From: Buttiauxella brennerae ATCC 51605
GTDB lineage: Bacteria; Pseudomonadota; Gammaproteobacteria; Enterobacterales; Enterobacteriaceae
DNA length: 64,000 bases
Assembly (NCBI RefSeq): GCF_001654925.1
Contig: NZ_LXER01000011.1
Location: forward strand, 62,001-126,000
Direction: 5' to 3'
In this document: one piece after another, positions 44,460-53,508 of the stretch
Numbering within the stretch: the first letter of the stretch is position 1
Layout of the letters: the number at the start of each line of letters is the position of its first letter
Translations under genes and position numbers: made by a program
The notes under the pieces: model-generated
Databases searched by the model: none
Told to the model about the DNA's origin: nothing
What the model saw: the letters and a program-made list of their open reading frames with translations, nothing else

Positions 44460-46436
44460 TTACCATTGATAGCTAACAAAGATTTTGCCGTTACGGCCAT
44501 CTTGAGGGAGCCCCTGCGGTGACCAGTATTCCTTATCAAAGGCATTACCCAGTACCAGGGAAGTAGTAAGCCCGCGCAACTGCTGCTGGCCTGTATAGCT
44601 GACATAGAAATCGTTCACGCCGTAACCTGCCTGAGCGCTGTAGCTGCTGCTGATGTGCGTTGAACGTTCTGCAAATGTACCCACCCAACCCACGGAAAAG
44701 CCGCTTTGCGCCACCGGAACATCGAGGATGCTGGTGACAGTGTCCGGGTTCAGGCTTGAAATCCAGTCGCCGGTGCCGGTGTCTTTACCACGGGTGCGGT
44801 TATAAGCCAGATCAAGGCTGAACCACGCGCTGGTGTACTTCGCCGTCATATCCCAACCCCAGATTTTGGCATCAGGGACGTTATAGGACATGGTGGTCGC
44901 TTTGGCGAAATCGACGGTAGTAGAAATGTAGTCTTTTGCTTTAGTGTCGAAGTAGCTGGCTTTAAATTCGAGGCCATCGTCCGCCAGCATCAAATCGTCG
45001 AAGCGCAGGCCAAAACCGCCTTCCAGCGTTTCGTTGGTTTCCGGGCGCAGATTCGGGTTTGGAACCCAATAGTTGGTGTAACGCGTACCGATAGAGAAGT
45101 GTTTCGCATCGTTGTACATTTCGCCCATGGTCGGGGCGCGGAATGCCTGAGCATAAGAACCAAACAGCATCAGCCAGTCGGTTGGCGTTATGGACAGTGC
45201 GCCACGAGATGACCATTTATCGGCGTTCACATCGTCATAGCCGTCGCTGCTGCCGCTATAATTGTCATAGCGTGTGCCGGCGAGAATAGAAACGGGTAGG
45301 TCACGCAGCGTAATTTCATCCTGCAACCAGCCTGAACCGAAATCGATATTGGCTTGCGGGAAGCCCGTCGTGTTGCCGCCTGGTTTCTGATCCTGGCGAT
45401 AATATTCGCCGCCGTAAGTCAGCAGGTGGGCGGCGAAACTGTCGGTAAAGGCGCGGCTGCGGTTTTCAACTTTCCCGCCAGTGGTGGTCTGCTTGCGGAA
45501 TTCAGCCCCGTCAGTTTGCCCCTGGGCGTTGATACGCGCTTCAGACCAGTATGCGGTGGCGTCAGCATTCAACCAGTCGCTTTGGTCTGGCCCGATATGA
45601 TATTTAACCTGCGCATCACGCTGAATAGTGGAGCGATCCACCATTGAGTTGCTTGAGTCCGCTTTGCTGGTCTGTGGGTTTTTCGGCTCCTGGGCGGCGT
45701 TATTGTAGTAGCGCAGAGAACCCGCAAGAGACTGGGCCGGGTCGATATACCAGGTGCCTTTGGTCAGAAAGTTACTGATGCTTTCGTCGTTTGGTGCGGT
45801 TTCACCGTCACTCTGGCGGATATCACCCCGGTCACGGCTTGACCACGACACTAAACCATCAAGATTATCGGTGCGGCCAAAAGCGCTGGCACCCATGCCG
45901 ACACTGTGATCGCCCGTCGCACCAGTGCCAAACACGCGGTAGCCTGAGTTTTGCCCTTCATACAGCAAATCGCTGGCATCGGCGGTTTCGTAAGAGATCA
46001 CGCCACCCAGTGCGCCGCTGCCGTAAAGCAGGGCTGCCGGGCCGCGAACCACTTCGATACGTTTGATTAAAGCCGGGTCGAGGAAGGTGCTGTTAAGGTG
46101 CCCGGTATCGGTTCCCTGACGGACGCCATCGACCAGCATCAACACGCCACGGCGATCGTAACCACGCATGCTAACGTCCTGACCATTAGTGCGGCCGGTG
46201 CCGGAAATGGTTATCCCGGGCACCCGGCGCAGCATATCGGCGGCAGAAGATGAGGTCTGGCTTTCTGGGGTATTGGCATCAATGACGGTAACCATCATTG
46301 GCGCTTCAAATGTGCTGCGTTGGTTACCGGTAGCCACCACGGTCATTTGATCGTCTTTCGCGAAAGCGGGCAGAGCAGAAAAAACCGCAACAGTCAGTAA
46401 TGACAGACGGAATCCGACTGTGTGTAAAGCAGGCAT
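44460..46436 (-). CDS. hmuR: TonB-dependent outer membrane haem receptor
   Basis: HmuR takes haem or haem-proteins across the outer membrane using TonB energy. From the ATG at 46436 (GGAG 8 nt upstream) it has 658 aa: signal peptide ending LPAFA-K, TonB box region DQMTVVATG near 30, plug domain (about 45-150, SMRGYDRRGVLMLVDGVRQG) and a 22-strand barrel ending FVSYQW with the terminal aromatic. The FRAP (YAQAFRAPTMGEMY) and NPNL (VPNPNLRPE) boxes that mark haem receptors are both present. It follows hemP and is under the Fur box. Confidence 0.96.
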   Translation of the reverse strand: MPALHTVGFRLSLLTVAVFSALPAFAKDDQMTVVATGNQRSTFEAPMMVTVIDANTPESQTSSSAADMLRRVPGITISGTGRTNGQDVSMRGYDRRGVLMLVDGVRQGTDTGHLNSTFLDPALIKRIEVVRGPAALLYGSGALGGVISYETADASDLLYEGQNSGYRVFGTGATGDHSVGMGASAFGRTDNLDGLVSWSSRDRGDIRQSDGETAPNDESISNFLTKGTWYIDPAQSLAGSLRYYNNAAQEPKNPQTSKADSSNSMVDRSTIQRDAQVKYHIGPDQSDWLNADATAYWSEARINAQGQTDGAEFRKQTTTGGKVENRSRAFTDSFAAHLLTYGGEYYRQDQKPGGNTTGFPQANIDFGSGWLQDEITLRDLPVSILAGTRYDNYSGSSDGYDDVNADKWSSRGALSITPTDWLMLFGSYAQAFRAPTMGEMYNDAKHFSIGTRYTNYWVPNPNLRPETNETLEGGFGLRFDDLMLADDGLEFKASYFDTKAKDYISTTVDFAKATTMSYNVPDAKIWGWDMTAKYTSAWFSLDLAYNRTRGKDTGTGDWISSLNPDTVTSILDVPVAQSGFSVGWVGTFAERSTHISSSYSAQAGYGVNDFYVSYTGQQQLRGLTTSLVLGNAFDKEYWSPQGLPQDGRNGKIFVSYQW

Positions 46437-46529
46437 GCGCAAATCTCCATGAGAAAATTTAAAAGCGCTGGCTGCCTGGGAATTAAGAAAAACCTGGGTG
46501 GCTTGCGTTGTAGTAAGGCTATTTTTTGT

Positions 46530-46694
46530 TTACTTGGTCAGGATTAACTTCCCGGCCTGAGTTTGTCGTAACTGATACTGCTGGCCTTCGTGGACAATAA
46601 CCACGCGCCCGTCAGGGCCGAGCAAAAGCTTACTGTCTATCTGACGAGGGCCAGCCGCAGATTGCGGATTCGTAGGGGTGAATGCTTTATCCAT
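46530..46694 (-). CDS. hemP: Haem uptake protein HemP
   Basis: HemP is a 54-aa protein ([20 protein letters not shown] start; C-terminus [13 protein letters not shown]) with the family core [19 protein letters not shown]. HemP proteins precede haem receptor genes; in some bacteria they act as activators of the receptor gene. It opens the hemP-hmuRSTUV operon, 34-36 nt downstream of a Fur box. It closely resembles E. coli YdiE, which sits at the same place between ydiU and aroH. It is shorter than usual gene-calling limits. Confidence 0.93.
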   Translation of the reverse strand: MDKAFTPTNPQSAAGPRQIDSKLLLGPDGRVVIVHEGQQYQLRQTQAGKLILTK

Positions 46695-46726
46695 ATTTCA
46701 CTCTGTGTACAAATGACAATCAATGT

Positions 46727-46745
46727 AACAATGATAATCATTATC
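46727..46745. promoter_or_regulatory. Fur box of the hemP-hmuRSTUV operon
   Basis: AACAATGATAATCATTATC matches the 19-bp Fur consensus GATAATGATAATCATTATC at 17 positions. It lies 33 nt upstream of the hemP ATG, so Fe-Fur should shut the operon off when iron is sufficient. Confidence 0.92.
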
Positions 46746-46824
46746 AATAAACTGTGTTTCATCATCAAGTGTTATTTGTAAGAAATTTGTGAATGGATCA
46801 ATTTTGGGGAAGGATCGGTTTTCG

Positions 46825-46930
46825 CCTTCTCCTGGGGGAGAAGGTCGGGATGAGGGGGCCCAGACTTTAGGTCAGAGAAAATGTTCAGGTATCGGATGCC
46901 CTCACCCTGGCCCTCTCCCTCAGGAGAGGG
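46825..46930. repeat. Palindrome pair between hemP/hmu and aroH
   Basis: Two hairpins in opposite orientation: CCTTCTCC / GGAGAAGG (46825-46844) and CCCTCTCC / GGAGAGGG (46911-46930). Both are flanked by conserved tails (GGTCGGGATGAGGG on one side, CCCTCACCCTGGCCC on the other). This arrangement is a common enterobacterial intergenic repeat. It directly follows aroH and may also end its transcript. Confidence 0.7.
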
Positions 46931-46941
46931 GACTCAAAATA

Positions 46942-47988
46942 TCAGAAGCGGCTATCCGTTGCGTCTGCCAGCATATCGAGCAGCGTTTCAGTGTCTTCCC
47001 AGTTCAGGCAAGGGTCGGTAATCGACTGGCCGTACACCAGTGGCTGCCCGGCAACGATTTTCTGCGTGCCTTCACGAATGAAACTCTCAGCCATCACACC
47101 CGCAATTGCCCGTGAACCATTACGAATCTGGTTACACACATCCTCGCAAACTTCGAGCTGGCGGCGATGCTGTTTCTGGCAGTTGCCGTGGCTGAAATCG
47201 ATCACCAGTTGTTCCGGCAAATCAAACTCATGCAGGCTGTCACACGCTGTGGCGATGTCGGCTGCGTGGTAGTTTGGCTGCTTGCCGCCGCGCATAATAA
47301 TATGGCCGTACGGGTTACCACTGGTCTGATAAATGGTCATCTGGCCGTTTTTATCCGGCGAAAGGAACATATGGCTGGCACGTGCGGCACGAATCGCGTC
47401 TACCGCAATACGCGTGTTTCCATCGGTGCCATTTTTGAAACCGACCGGACACGAAAGGGCAGATGCCATCTCACGGTGGATCTGGCTTTCGGTAGTGCGT
47501 GCGCCAATGGCGCCCCAGCTAATCAAATCGGCAATATACTGGCCGATCACCATATCGAGGAATTCTGTTGCGGTCGGAACACCCAGTTCATTGACCTGCA
47601 ACAACAGGCGGCGTGCCTGCTCGATGCCGTGGTTGACGCGGTAGCTGCCGTTTAAATCTGGATCGGAAATCAGCCCCTTCCAGCCCACCACGGTGCGCGG
47701 CTTTTCGAAATAGGTACGCATCACGATTTCAAGGCGATCCTGATGCTTTTCACGCGCAGTTTGCAAGCGTCTGGCGTAATCCATTGCTGCATCCAGATCA
47801 TGAATGGAGCAAGGACCAACAATCACCAGCAGGCGATTATCTTCACCATTAAGGATTTTTTCGATACGACGGCGTGAGGCAGTTACGTTTTGCGCAACTT
47901 CCTGGGAGACAGCCAGACGCTGTGCCAGCTCCGCAGGTGTGACCAGACTATCGATGCGCGCGGTGCGCAATTCATCTGTTTTATTCAT
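46942..47988 (-). CDS. aroH: Trp-sensitive DAHP synthase
   Basis: AroH condenses PEP and erythrose-4-phosphate to DAHP, the first step of aromatic synthesis, and is the tryptophan-sensitive isozyme. The ATG at 47988 gives 348 aa, as in E. coli; the TTG four codons upstream is not needed. Class I DAHP synthase motifs: VIVGPCSIHD-like VIVGPCSIHD near 57 (LLVIVGPCSIHD), YFEKPRTVVGWKG near 93, GARTTESQ near 163 and DFSHGNCQKQHRRQ near 265. A TrpR operator lies about 150 nt upstream. The position between ydiE/hemP and ppsR is as in E. coli. Confidence 0.95.
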   Translation of the reverse strand: MNKTDELRTARIDSLVTPAELAQRLAVSQEVAQNVTASRRRIEKILNGEDNRLLVIVGPCSIHDLDAAMDYARRLQTAREKHQDRLEIVMRTYFEKPRTVVGWKGLISDPDLNGSYRVNHGIEQARRLLLQVNELGVPTATEFLDMVIGQYIADLISWGAIGARTTESQIHREMASALSCPVGFKNGTDGNTRIAVDAIRAARASHMFLSPDKNGQMTIYQTSGNPYGHIIMRGGKQPNYHAADIATACDSLHEFDLPEQLVIDFSHGNCQKQHRRQLEVCEDVCNQIRNGSRAIAGVMAESFIREGTQKIVAGQPLVYGQSITDPCLNWEDTETLLDMLADATDSRF

Positions 47989-48136
47989 TGGGTGTCTCAA
48001 AAATTTTGTCTTCAGCTCGGCAGGAGTACCGGGAAGTGATGGCTGTCACGATAAACCAATCTATGTTGAATTCAACCGTAAAACTGAATCGTTACCACCA
48101 GATTGCGTACAGCCTGACATACAAAATTGAACTTGT

Positions 48137-48154
48137 GAACTAGTTTGTTAGTAC
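48137..48154. promoter_or_regulatory. TrpR operator for aroH
   Basis: GAACTAGTTTGTTAGTAC matches the TrpR consensus GAACTAGTTAACTAGTAC at 15 of 18 positions. It overlaps the ppsR stop codon and lies about 150 nt upstream of aroH. TrpR control of aroH is known in E. coli. A -10-like TATGTC on the minus strand follows it closely. Confidence 0.75.
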
Positions 48155-48981
48155 ATGCGACGATTCAGTCCCATGATGTCCAGAATCTTGGTCGCCATTT
48201 CCTCAACCGAATAATTAGTGCTGTTCAGGTAGCGAATCTGGTTCTTGCGAAACAGTGCTTCGACTTCCGCCACTTCCAGACGGCACTGGCGCATCGAGGC
48301 ATAACGGCTGTTTTCCCGGCGTTCTTCACGGATTGCCGCAAGGCGCTCCGGGTTGATCGTCAAACCAAAGAGCTTATGTTGCAAAGGCTTAAGTACCGCT
48401 GGCAGCTGAATGTTATCCATATCGTCGGCAATAAACGGGTAGTTTGCGGCGCGAATACCAAACTGCATGGCGAGGTACAAGCTGGTGGGGGTTTTTCCGC
48501 AGCGTGAAACACCGAGTAAAATCACCTGTGCCTGATCGAGGTTGCGCATTGAAATGCCGTCATCATGCGCGAGCGTGTAATCAATGGCGGCGATACGCGC
48601 ATCATATTTGATTAAATTCCCGGGATTAAGACCGTGAGTTCGGTGAGCAATCGGCGTGGGTTCAAGTTTTAATTCTTGCTGCAAAGGGGCAACCAGCGCC
48701 TGCACAATATCCTGACAAAAACCTTCACTTTGCAAAATAATGTCGCGAATGACCGGTAAAACGATGGAATAGAAGACCAGCGGGCGTACGCCAGACTGCT
48801 GGTAAATCGCATTGATTTGCTCTTTCACTGCATTAGCGCGACTTTCGTTTTCAACAAACGGTAGCGTAATGCTGTTTATCGCCACCGGAAACTGTGACAT
48901 CACGGCATGACCAAGAACTTCTGCGGTAATGGCGGTGCCATCGGAGATATAAAAAACTTGTCTGTCTGCGGCGTTATCCAT
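48148..48981 (-). CDS. ppsR: PEP synthase regulatory protein PpsR
   Basis: PpsR is a bifunctional kinase/pyrophosphorylase that switches PEP synthase off and on through ADP-dependent phosphorylation of a Thr next to the catalytic His. It has 277 aa (as in E. coli), with the P-loop [15 protein letters not shown] near residue 157 and the N-terminal [15 protein letters not shown] segment (DUF299). It is divergent from its target ppsA. Confidence 0.95.
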   Translation of the reverse strand: MDNAADRQVFYISDGTAITAEVLGHAVMSQFPVAINSITLPFVENESRANAVKEQINAIYQQSGVRPLVFYSIVLPVIRDIILQSEGFCQDIVQALVAPLQQELKLEPTPIAHRTHGLNPGNLIKYDARIAAIDYTLAHDDGISMRNLDQAQVILLGVSRCGKTPTSLYLAMQFGIRAANYPFIADDMDNIQLPAVLKPLQHKLFGLTINPERLAAIREERRENSRYASMRQCRLEVAEVEALFRKNQIRYLNSTNYSVEEMATKILDIMGLNRRMY

Positions 48982-49367
48982 TTTTTCAATCCTGTTAATG
49001 ACTGCTTTTTCTGAATGATAAATTAAAAATTATGATACCGGATCAATCTCATTCTCTTTTTGAAAATGAAACGTGGTTTTTATTTTAAATGAAATGCACA
49101 GTTCACTTTTCTGATTCTCTTAAACCCTTATTTATATAGGGAGTAAATTAAGAATCAACAAGTTACGCAAAATGTAAATATATCTGAAAATTTCAAATTT
49201 TTATTTTGCTTGAACGATTCACCTGTTTCATTCATGCGGTTAATTATGCCAATCTAAATATAACCGTCATTCTTTGAGCGTAGCAGTGTCGGCTACAACT
49301 CAAATTGTGTGGGTATATACATTCTGAAATTTCTTGAACCGCTCATCTTCACAAAAGGATTGTTTCG
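48982..49367. promoter_or_regulatory. ppsR/ppsA divergent region with a possible Cra site
   Basis: This 386-nt, very AT-rich region holds both promoters. GCTTGAACGATTCA (49209-49222) agrees with the Cra motif RSTGAAWCSNTHHW at 12 of 14 positions, and Cra is a known activator of ppsA in E. coli. The ribosome site for ppsA is AAAGGA. I cannot place promoter boxes reliably. Confidence 0.35.
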
Positions 49368-51740
49368 ATGTCCAACTCGTCACCGCTGGTGCTTTGGTAC
49401 AACCAACTCGGCATGAATGATGTAGACAGGGTCGGGGGCAAAAATGCCTCTCTGGGTGAAATGATTACTAACCTTTCCGGTATGGGTGTTTCCGTGCCGA
49501 ATGGTTTTGCCACCACGGCCGAAGCATTTAACTTGTTTCTTGACCAAAGTGGCGTGAACCAGCGTATCTATGAATTGCTGGATAAAACGGATATTGATGA
49601 TGTGACTGAGCTTGCCAAAGCCGGTGCCCAAATCCGCCAGTGGATAATTGATACGCCATTCCAGCCTGAGTTTGAAAAAGCCATTCATGATGCCTACGAA
49701 CAGCTTTCTTCAGACGATGCAGATGCCTCTTTTGCCGTGCGTTCTTCTGCAACCGCCGAAGATATGCCCGATGCGTCGTTTGCCGGACAACAAGAAACTT
49801 TCCTCAACGTACAAGGTTATGACGCGGTGCTGGTTGCCGTGAAACACGTCTTTGCTTCCCTGTTTAACGACCGCGCCATTTCGTATCGCGTTCACCAGGG
49901 TTACGACCACCGTGGCGTTGCGCTCTCGGCTGGCGTGCAGCGCATGGTGCGTTCAGACCTCGCATCATCCGGTGTGCTGTTCTCCATCGACACTGAATCC
50001 GGTTTCGATCAGGTGGTGTTTATCACCTCCGCTTATGGCCTGGGTGAAATGGTGGTGCAGGGTGCTGTTAACCCGGACGAGTTCTACGTTCATAAGCCTA
50101 CGCTTGCTGCCGGCAAACCGTCGATTGTGCGCCGCAATATGGGCTCGAAAAAAATCCGCATGGTTTATGCCCCAAGCCAGGAGCATGGCAAGCAAGTGCG
50201 TATCGAAGATGTGCCGCAAGCCGACCGTGACCAGTTCTCTATCACGCCTGAAGAGGTGCAGGAACTGGCGAAGCAGGCGGTGCAAATTGAGAAACACTAT
50301 GGCCGCCCGATGGATATCGAATGGGCAAAAGACGGGCACACTGGCAAGCTGTTTATTGTTCAGGCTCGCCCGGAAACCGTGCGTTCTCAGGGCCAGGTGA
50401 TGGAGCGTTATCAGCTGCATTCTCAAGGCAAAATCATTGCTGAAGGACGTGCTATCGGCCATCGCATCGGTGCCGGTCCGGTCAAAGTCATTCATGACAT
50501 CAGCGAGATGAACCGCATTCAGCCGGGTGATGTTTTAGTCACCGACATGACCGACCCGGACTGGGAACCGATCATGAAAAAGGCGGCGGCGATTGTCACC
50601 AACCGTGGTGGGCGCACCTGTCACGCGGCGATTATCGCCCGTGAATTGGGTATTCCAGCGGTAGTGGGTTGCGGTGACGCGACAGAACGCCTGAGCGAAG
50701 ATCAGAATGTGACGGTTTCCTGCGCCGAAGGGGATACCGGTTATGTTTACGAGGAACTGCTGGATTTCAGCATCAAAAGTTCCACCGTCGATACCATGCC
50801 GGATTTGCCGCTGAAAATCATGATGAACGTCGGTAACCCGGATCGCGCATTTGATTTTGCCTGCCTGCCAAATGAAGGTGTGGGACTGGCGCGTCTGGAA
50901 TTTATCATCAACCGCATGATTGGCGTGCATCCGCGTGCGCTGCTGGAATTTGACCAGCAAGAGCCTGCGCTGCAAAACGAAATCCGTGAAATGATGAAAG
51001 GCTATGACGATCCGGTTGAGTTTTACGTCGGTCGCCTGACGGAAGGGATTGCGACACTCGGCGCGGCATTCTGGCCGAAGCGCGTTATCGTGCGTCTTTC
51101 TGATTTTAAATCTAACGAATACGCCAACCTGGTGGGCGGCGAGCGTTACGAGCCGCATGAAGAAAACCCGATGCTTGGTTTCCGTGGCGCAGGCCGTTAC
51201 GTGGCTGACAGCTTCCGCGACTGTTTCGCGCTGGAATGTGCTGCAATGAAACGGGTGCGTAACGACATGGGCCTGACTAACGTCGAAGTAATGGTGCCGT
51301 TTGTGCGAACTGTGGCGCAGGCCAAAGCGGTGGTTGAGGAACTGGAACGCCAGGGTTTGAAACGCGGTGAGAACGGGCTGAAAATTATCATGATGTGTGA
51401 GATCCCCTCTAACGCCTTGCTGGCAGATGAGTTCCTGCAATATTTTGATGGTTTCTCCATTGGCTCAAACGACATGACTCAGCTTGCGCTGGGGCTGGAC
51501 CGCGACTCTGGCGTAGTTTCTGAACTGTTTGATGAGCGCAACGACGCGGTGAAAGCACTGTTGTCGATGGCGATTAAAGCAGCCAAGAAGCAGGGTAAAT
51601 ACGTGGGTATTTGCGGGCAAGGTCCATCTGACCATGAAGATTTTGCTGCCTGGTTGATGGAAGAGGGGATCGATAGTCTTTCCCTGAACCCGGATACCGT
51701 GGTGCAAACCTGGTTAAGTCTGGCAGAATCTCAAAAATAA
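49368..51740 (+). CDS. ppsA: Phosphoenolpyruvate synthase
   Basis: PpsA makes PEP from pyruvate and ATP (releasing AMP and phosphate), needed for growth on three-carbon substrates. It has 790 aa (E. coli 792). Domain order: N-terminal ATP-grasp ([20 protein letters not shown] near 128), central swivelling phosphohistidine domain with [18 protein letters not shown] (catalytic His near 420 and the regulatory Thr beside it), and C-terminal PEP-binding barrel with [10 protein letters not shown] near 748 (catalytic Cys). It is divergent from ppsR. A strong terminator follows. Confidence 0.97.
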   Translation: MSNSSPLVLWYNQLGMNDVDRVGGKNASLGEMITNLSGMGVSVPNGFATTAEAFNLFLDQSGVNQRIYELLDKTDIDDVTELAKAGAQIRQWIIDTPFQPEFEKAIHDAYEQLSSDDADASFAVRSSATAEDMPDASFAGQQETFLNVQGYDAVLVAVKHVFASLFNDRAISYRVHQGYDHRGVALSAGVQRMVRSDLASSGVLFSIDTESGFDQVVFITSAYGLGEMVVQGAVNPDEFYVHKPTLAAGKPSIVRRNMGSKKIRMVYAPSQEHGKQVRIEDVPQADRDQFSITPEEVQELAKQAVQIEKHYGRPMDIEWAKDGHTGKLFIVQARPETVRSQGQVMERYQLHSQGKIIAEGRAIGHRIGAGPVKVIHDISEMNRIQPGDVLVTDMTDPDWEPIMKKAAAIVTNRGGRTCHAAIIARELGIPAVVGCGDATERLSEDQNVTVSCAEGDTGYVYEELLDFSIKSSTVDTMPDLPLKIMMNVGNPDRAFDFACLPNEGVGLARLEFIINRMIGVHPRALLEFDQQEPALQNEIREMMKGYDDPVEFYVGRLTEGIATLGAAFWPKRVIVRLSDFKSNEYANLVGGERYEPHEENPMLGFRGAGRYVADSFRDCFALECAAMKRVRNDMGLTNVEVMVPFVRTVAQAKAVVEELERQGLKRGENGLKIIMMCEIPSNALLADEFLQYFDGFSIGSNDMTQLALGLDRDSGVVSELFDERNDAVKALLSMAIKAAKKQGKYVGICGQGPSDHEDFAAWLMEEGIDSLSLNPDTVVQTWLSLAESQK

Positions 51741-51757
51741 TTAATATTCATCATAGT

Positions 51758-51787
51758 AAGGCTCCTCATTGCTGAGGAGCCTTTTTT
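51758..51787 (+). terminator. Terminator of ppsA
   Basis: Stem AAGGCTCCTCA / TGAGGAGCCTT with a 4-nt loop and a T6 run, ending just before the stop codon of the convergent symporter gene. Confidence 0.93.
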
Positions 51788-51788
51788 A

Positions 51789-53186
51789 TCATAATGCTTT
51801 CGGTGTCATGACTCCGGTAACTTTGCTTTCGCTCTGGAATTTACCCATTCGCAAATCACCTACAATACTGTTCATTCTCTCTTCGGTAAGTTTGTAATAG
51901 TGGATCGAAATAGCCGTAATGATGTAGAAAATTGCCGGTAGCACGGTAAACAGAATCAATACACCACGTACGGCTTCAGCTGATTGCTGCTCTACACCTG
52001 CCTGATAACCAAACCAGGCCAGACCCCATCCGGTTAACGCACCACCAATCGCCACACCTAATTTAATAATGAATATATTCGCCGCGACGTTCATTCCGGT
52101 AATGCGGCGCTGAGTTTTCCATTCACCGTAGTTATTAGCATCGGTAATCATTGACCATTGCAGAGGGGCATTTATACCCTGCAATATATTAAGGGCAATA
52201 TGCACGATGAATGCGGGCATCCAGTAGTTTGTCGGCAGTACAAGGAACAATAAACCTATTAATGCGCTTAACACGTTCACCCAAATGGAGGCGCGAATTT
52301 TACACATCCAGCTACCGAGATGCTTTGCAAATAAACTGCCAAATACGGCGGCGATGGTCGTGGCAAGCATAAACATCGAAATAATGCCACTGCCCTGATT
52401 AAGGATATATTGTACGAAATAGACCAGTAAACTCCCACGAACGACAACACCGCACAACATCGCAAGGTTATAAACAGACAAAATACGCCACTGATCGTTT
52501 TTTAATAAAACTTTTACGTCGCGCATAATATTCAGGTTTTCTTCTTTCACTGGCGTAATGCGTTCGCGAGTAGTGAAAAAACAGACCAGGAACATGATGC
52601 AGCCGATCACACCGAAGATACCCATCGCCCACTGCATACCCGCAGCTCTATCAGTTGGAGAGATGAAATCAGCCAGTGGCAGAATCAGCGCCGTACCCAT
52701 CGCACCGCCGATTGGCGCAATGGCAAAACGCCATGATTGCAGAGAAAGGTTTTCCTGAGGATCAGAGGTGATCGCGGCACCTAATGAGCAATAAGGGATA
52801 TTGATCGCGGTGTACATTAGCGTCATGAATATATATGCAAATACGGCGTAGACAATTTTGCCGGTTTGCTCAAAATCAGGCGTTGAATAAACCAGCACGC
52901 AGCTGACTGCAAACGGGATACAGATAATCAATAACCATGGGCGGAAGCGCCCCCAGCGGCTTTTTGTCTGGTCGGCAATCGCGCCCATAATAGGGTCGGT
53001 AATCGCATCCAGTACCCTGACGAGTAAAAACAGAGTCCCCATGACCGCAGGGGGTAAACCATAAATATTGGTATAGAAATAAGCGAGGATAGCAACGGAA
53101 GAGTCAAAGACAATGTGACTTGCCGCATCGCCCAGCCCAAAACCCAGTTTTTCTTTGATGGTAATTTTTTCAGTTAACACCGACAT
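51789..53186 (-). CDS. GPH-family glycoside:cation symporter
   Basis: This 465-aa inner membrane transporter with about 12 helices belongs to the glycoside-pentoside-hexuronide:cation symporter family (YicJ, XynP and MelB relatives). It shows LGFGLGDAASHIVFDS near residue 14, RVLDAITDPIMGAIADQTKS-type cation-site region near 57, RWGRFRPWLL near 77 and NIPYCSLGAAITSDP near 128. YicJ-type members move xylosides or other beta-glycosides. It is divergent from a cytoplasmic family 3 glycoside hydrolase, so the substrate is probably the glycoside that enzyme cleaves. In E. coli other genes follow ppsA, so this pair is an accessory insertion. The exact sugar is unknown. Confidence 0.85.
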   Translation of the reverse strand: MSVLTEKITIKEKLGFGLGDAASHIVFDSSVAILAYFYTNIYGLPPAVMGTLFLLVRVLDAITDPIMGAIADQTKSRWGRFRPWLLIICIPFAVSCVLVYSTPDFEQTGKIVYAVFAYIFMTLMYTAINIPYCSLGAAITSDPQENLSLQSWRFAIAPIGGAMGTALILPLADFISPTDRAAGMQWAMGIFGVIGCIMFLVCFFTTRERITPVKEENLNIMRDVKVLLKNDQWRILSVYNLAMLCGVVVRGSLLVYFVQYILNQGSGIISMFMLATTIAAVFGSLFAKHLGSWMCKIRASIWVNVLSALIGLLFLVLPTNYWMPAFIVHIALNILQGINAPLQWSMITDANNYGEWKTQRRITGMNVAANIFIIKLGVAIGGALTGWGLAWFGYQAGVEQQSAEAVRGVLILFTVLPAIFYIITAISIHYYKLTEERMNSIVGDLRMGKFQSESKVTGVMTPKAL

Positions 53187-53508
53187 ACATTCACCTTTAT
53201 TAAGAGCCGGAATATGCCCTTAGTTATATGTGGTGAAAGTTAAGATGAGTATTGTAATTTTTTATTTGTGTTTTATGTTTCTTACCAACTGTGACGGAGT
53301 TATCTCTTATTTGATTCTCCTTGTCGTGAATGGATTTTATTTCATGGATATTTTTGAAACCCATCACATTTATCACTTAAAACCAAAAAACGTAATCTTG
53401 CAGGTTATTCTGGCAATTGTTTGCACCCGCACTCATCACCCATATTGATGATTAAAAATCATCTCCGCGAACAGTCTCGCGGATGGCTGAACTCGAAAGG
53501 GGAATATT
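53187..53508. promoter_or_regulatory. Divergent promoter region of the sugar island, with a CRP-like site
   Basis: This AT-rich 322-nt gap lies between the symporter and the hydrolase. TTTGA-AACCCA-TCACA (53353-53368) matches the CRP motif TGTGA-N6-TCACA at 9 of 10 core positions. A hairpin TCCGCGA / TCGCGGA (53464-53483) lies in the hydrolase leader, just before its GAAAGGGG ribosome site. No clear LacI-type operator palindrome was seen. Confidence 0.45.

Noticed and set aside
50535-51440. 301-codon open frame on the minus strand inside ppsA
   Set aside because: It is antisense to a conserved gene and its composition is that of a shadow frame.
53230-53448. 72-codon hydrophobic frame between the symporter and hydrolase
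   Set aside because: It lies in an AT-rich promoter gap and covers the CRP-like site; no ribosome site or family resemblance.
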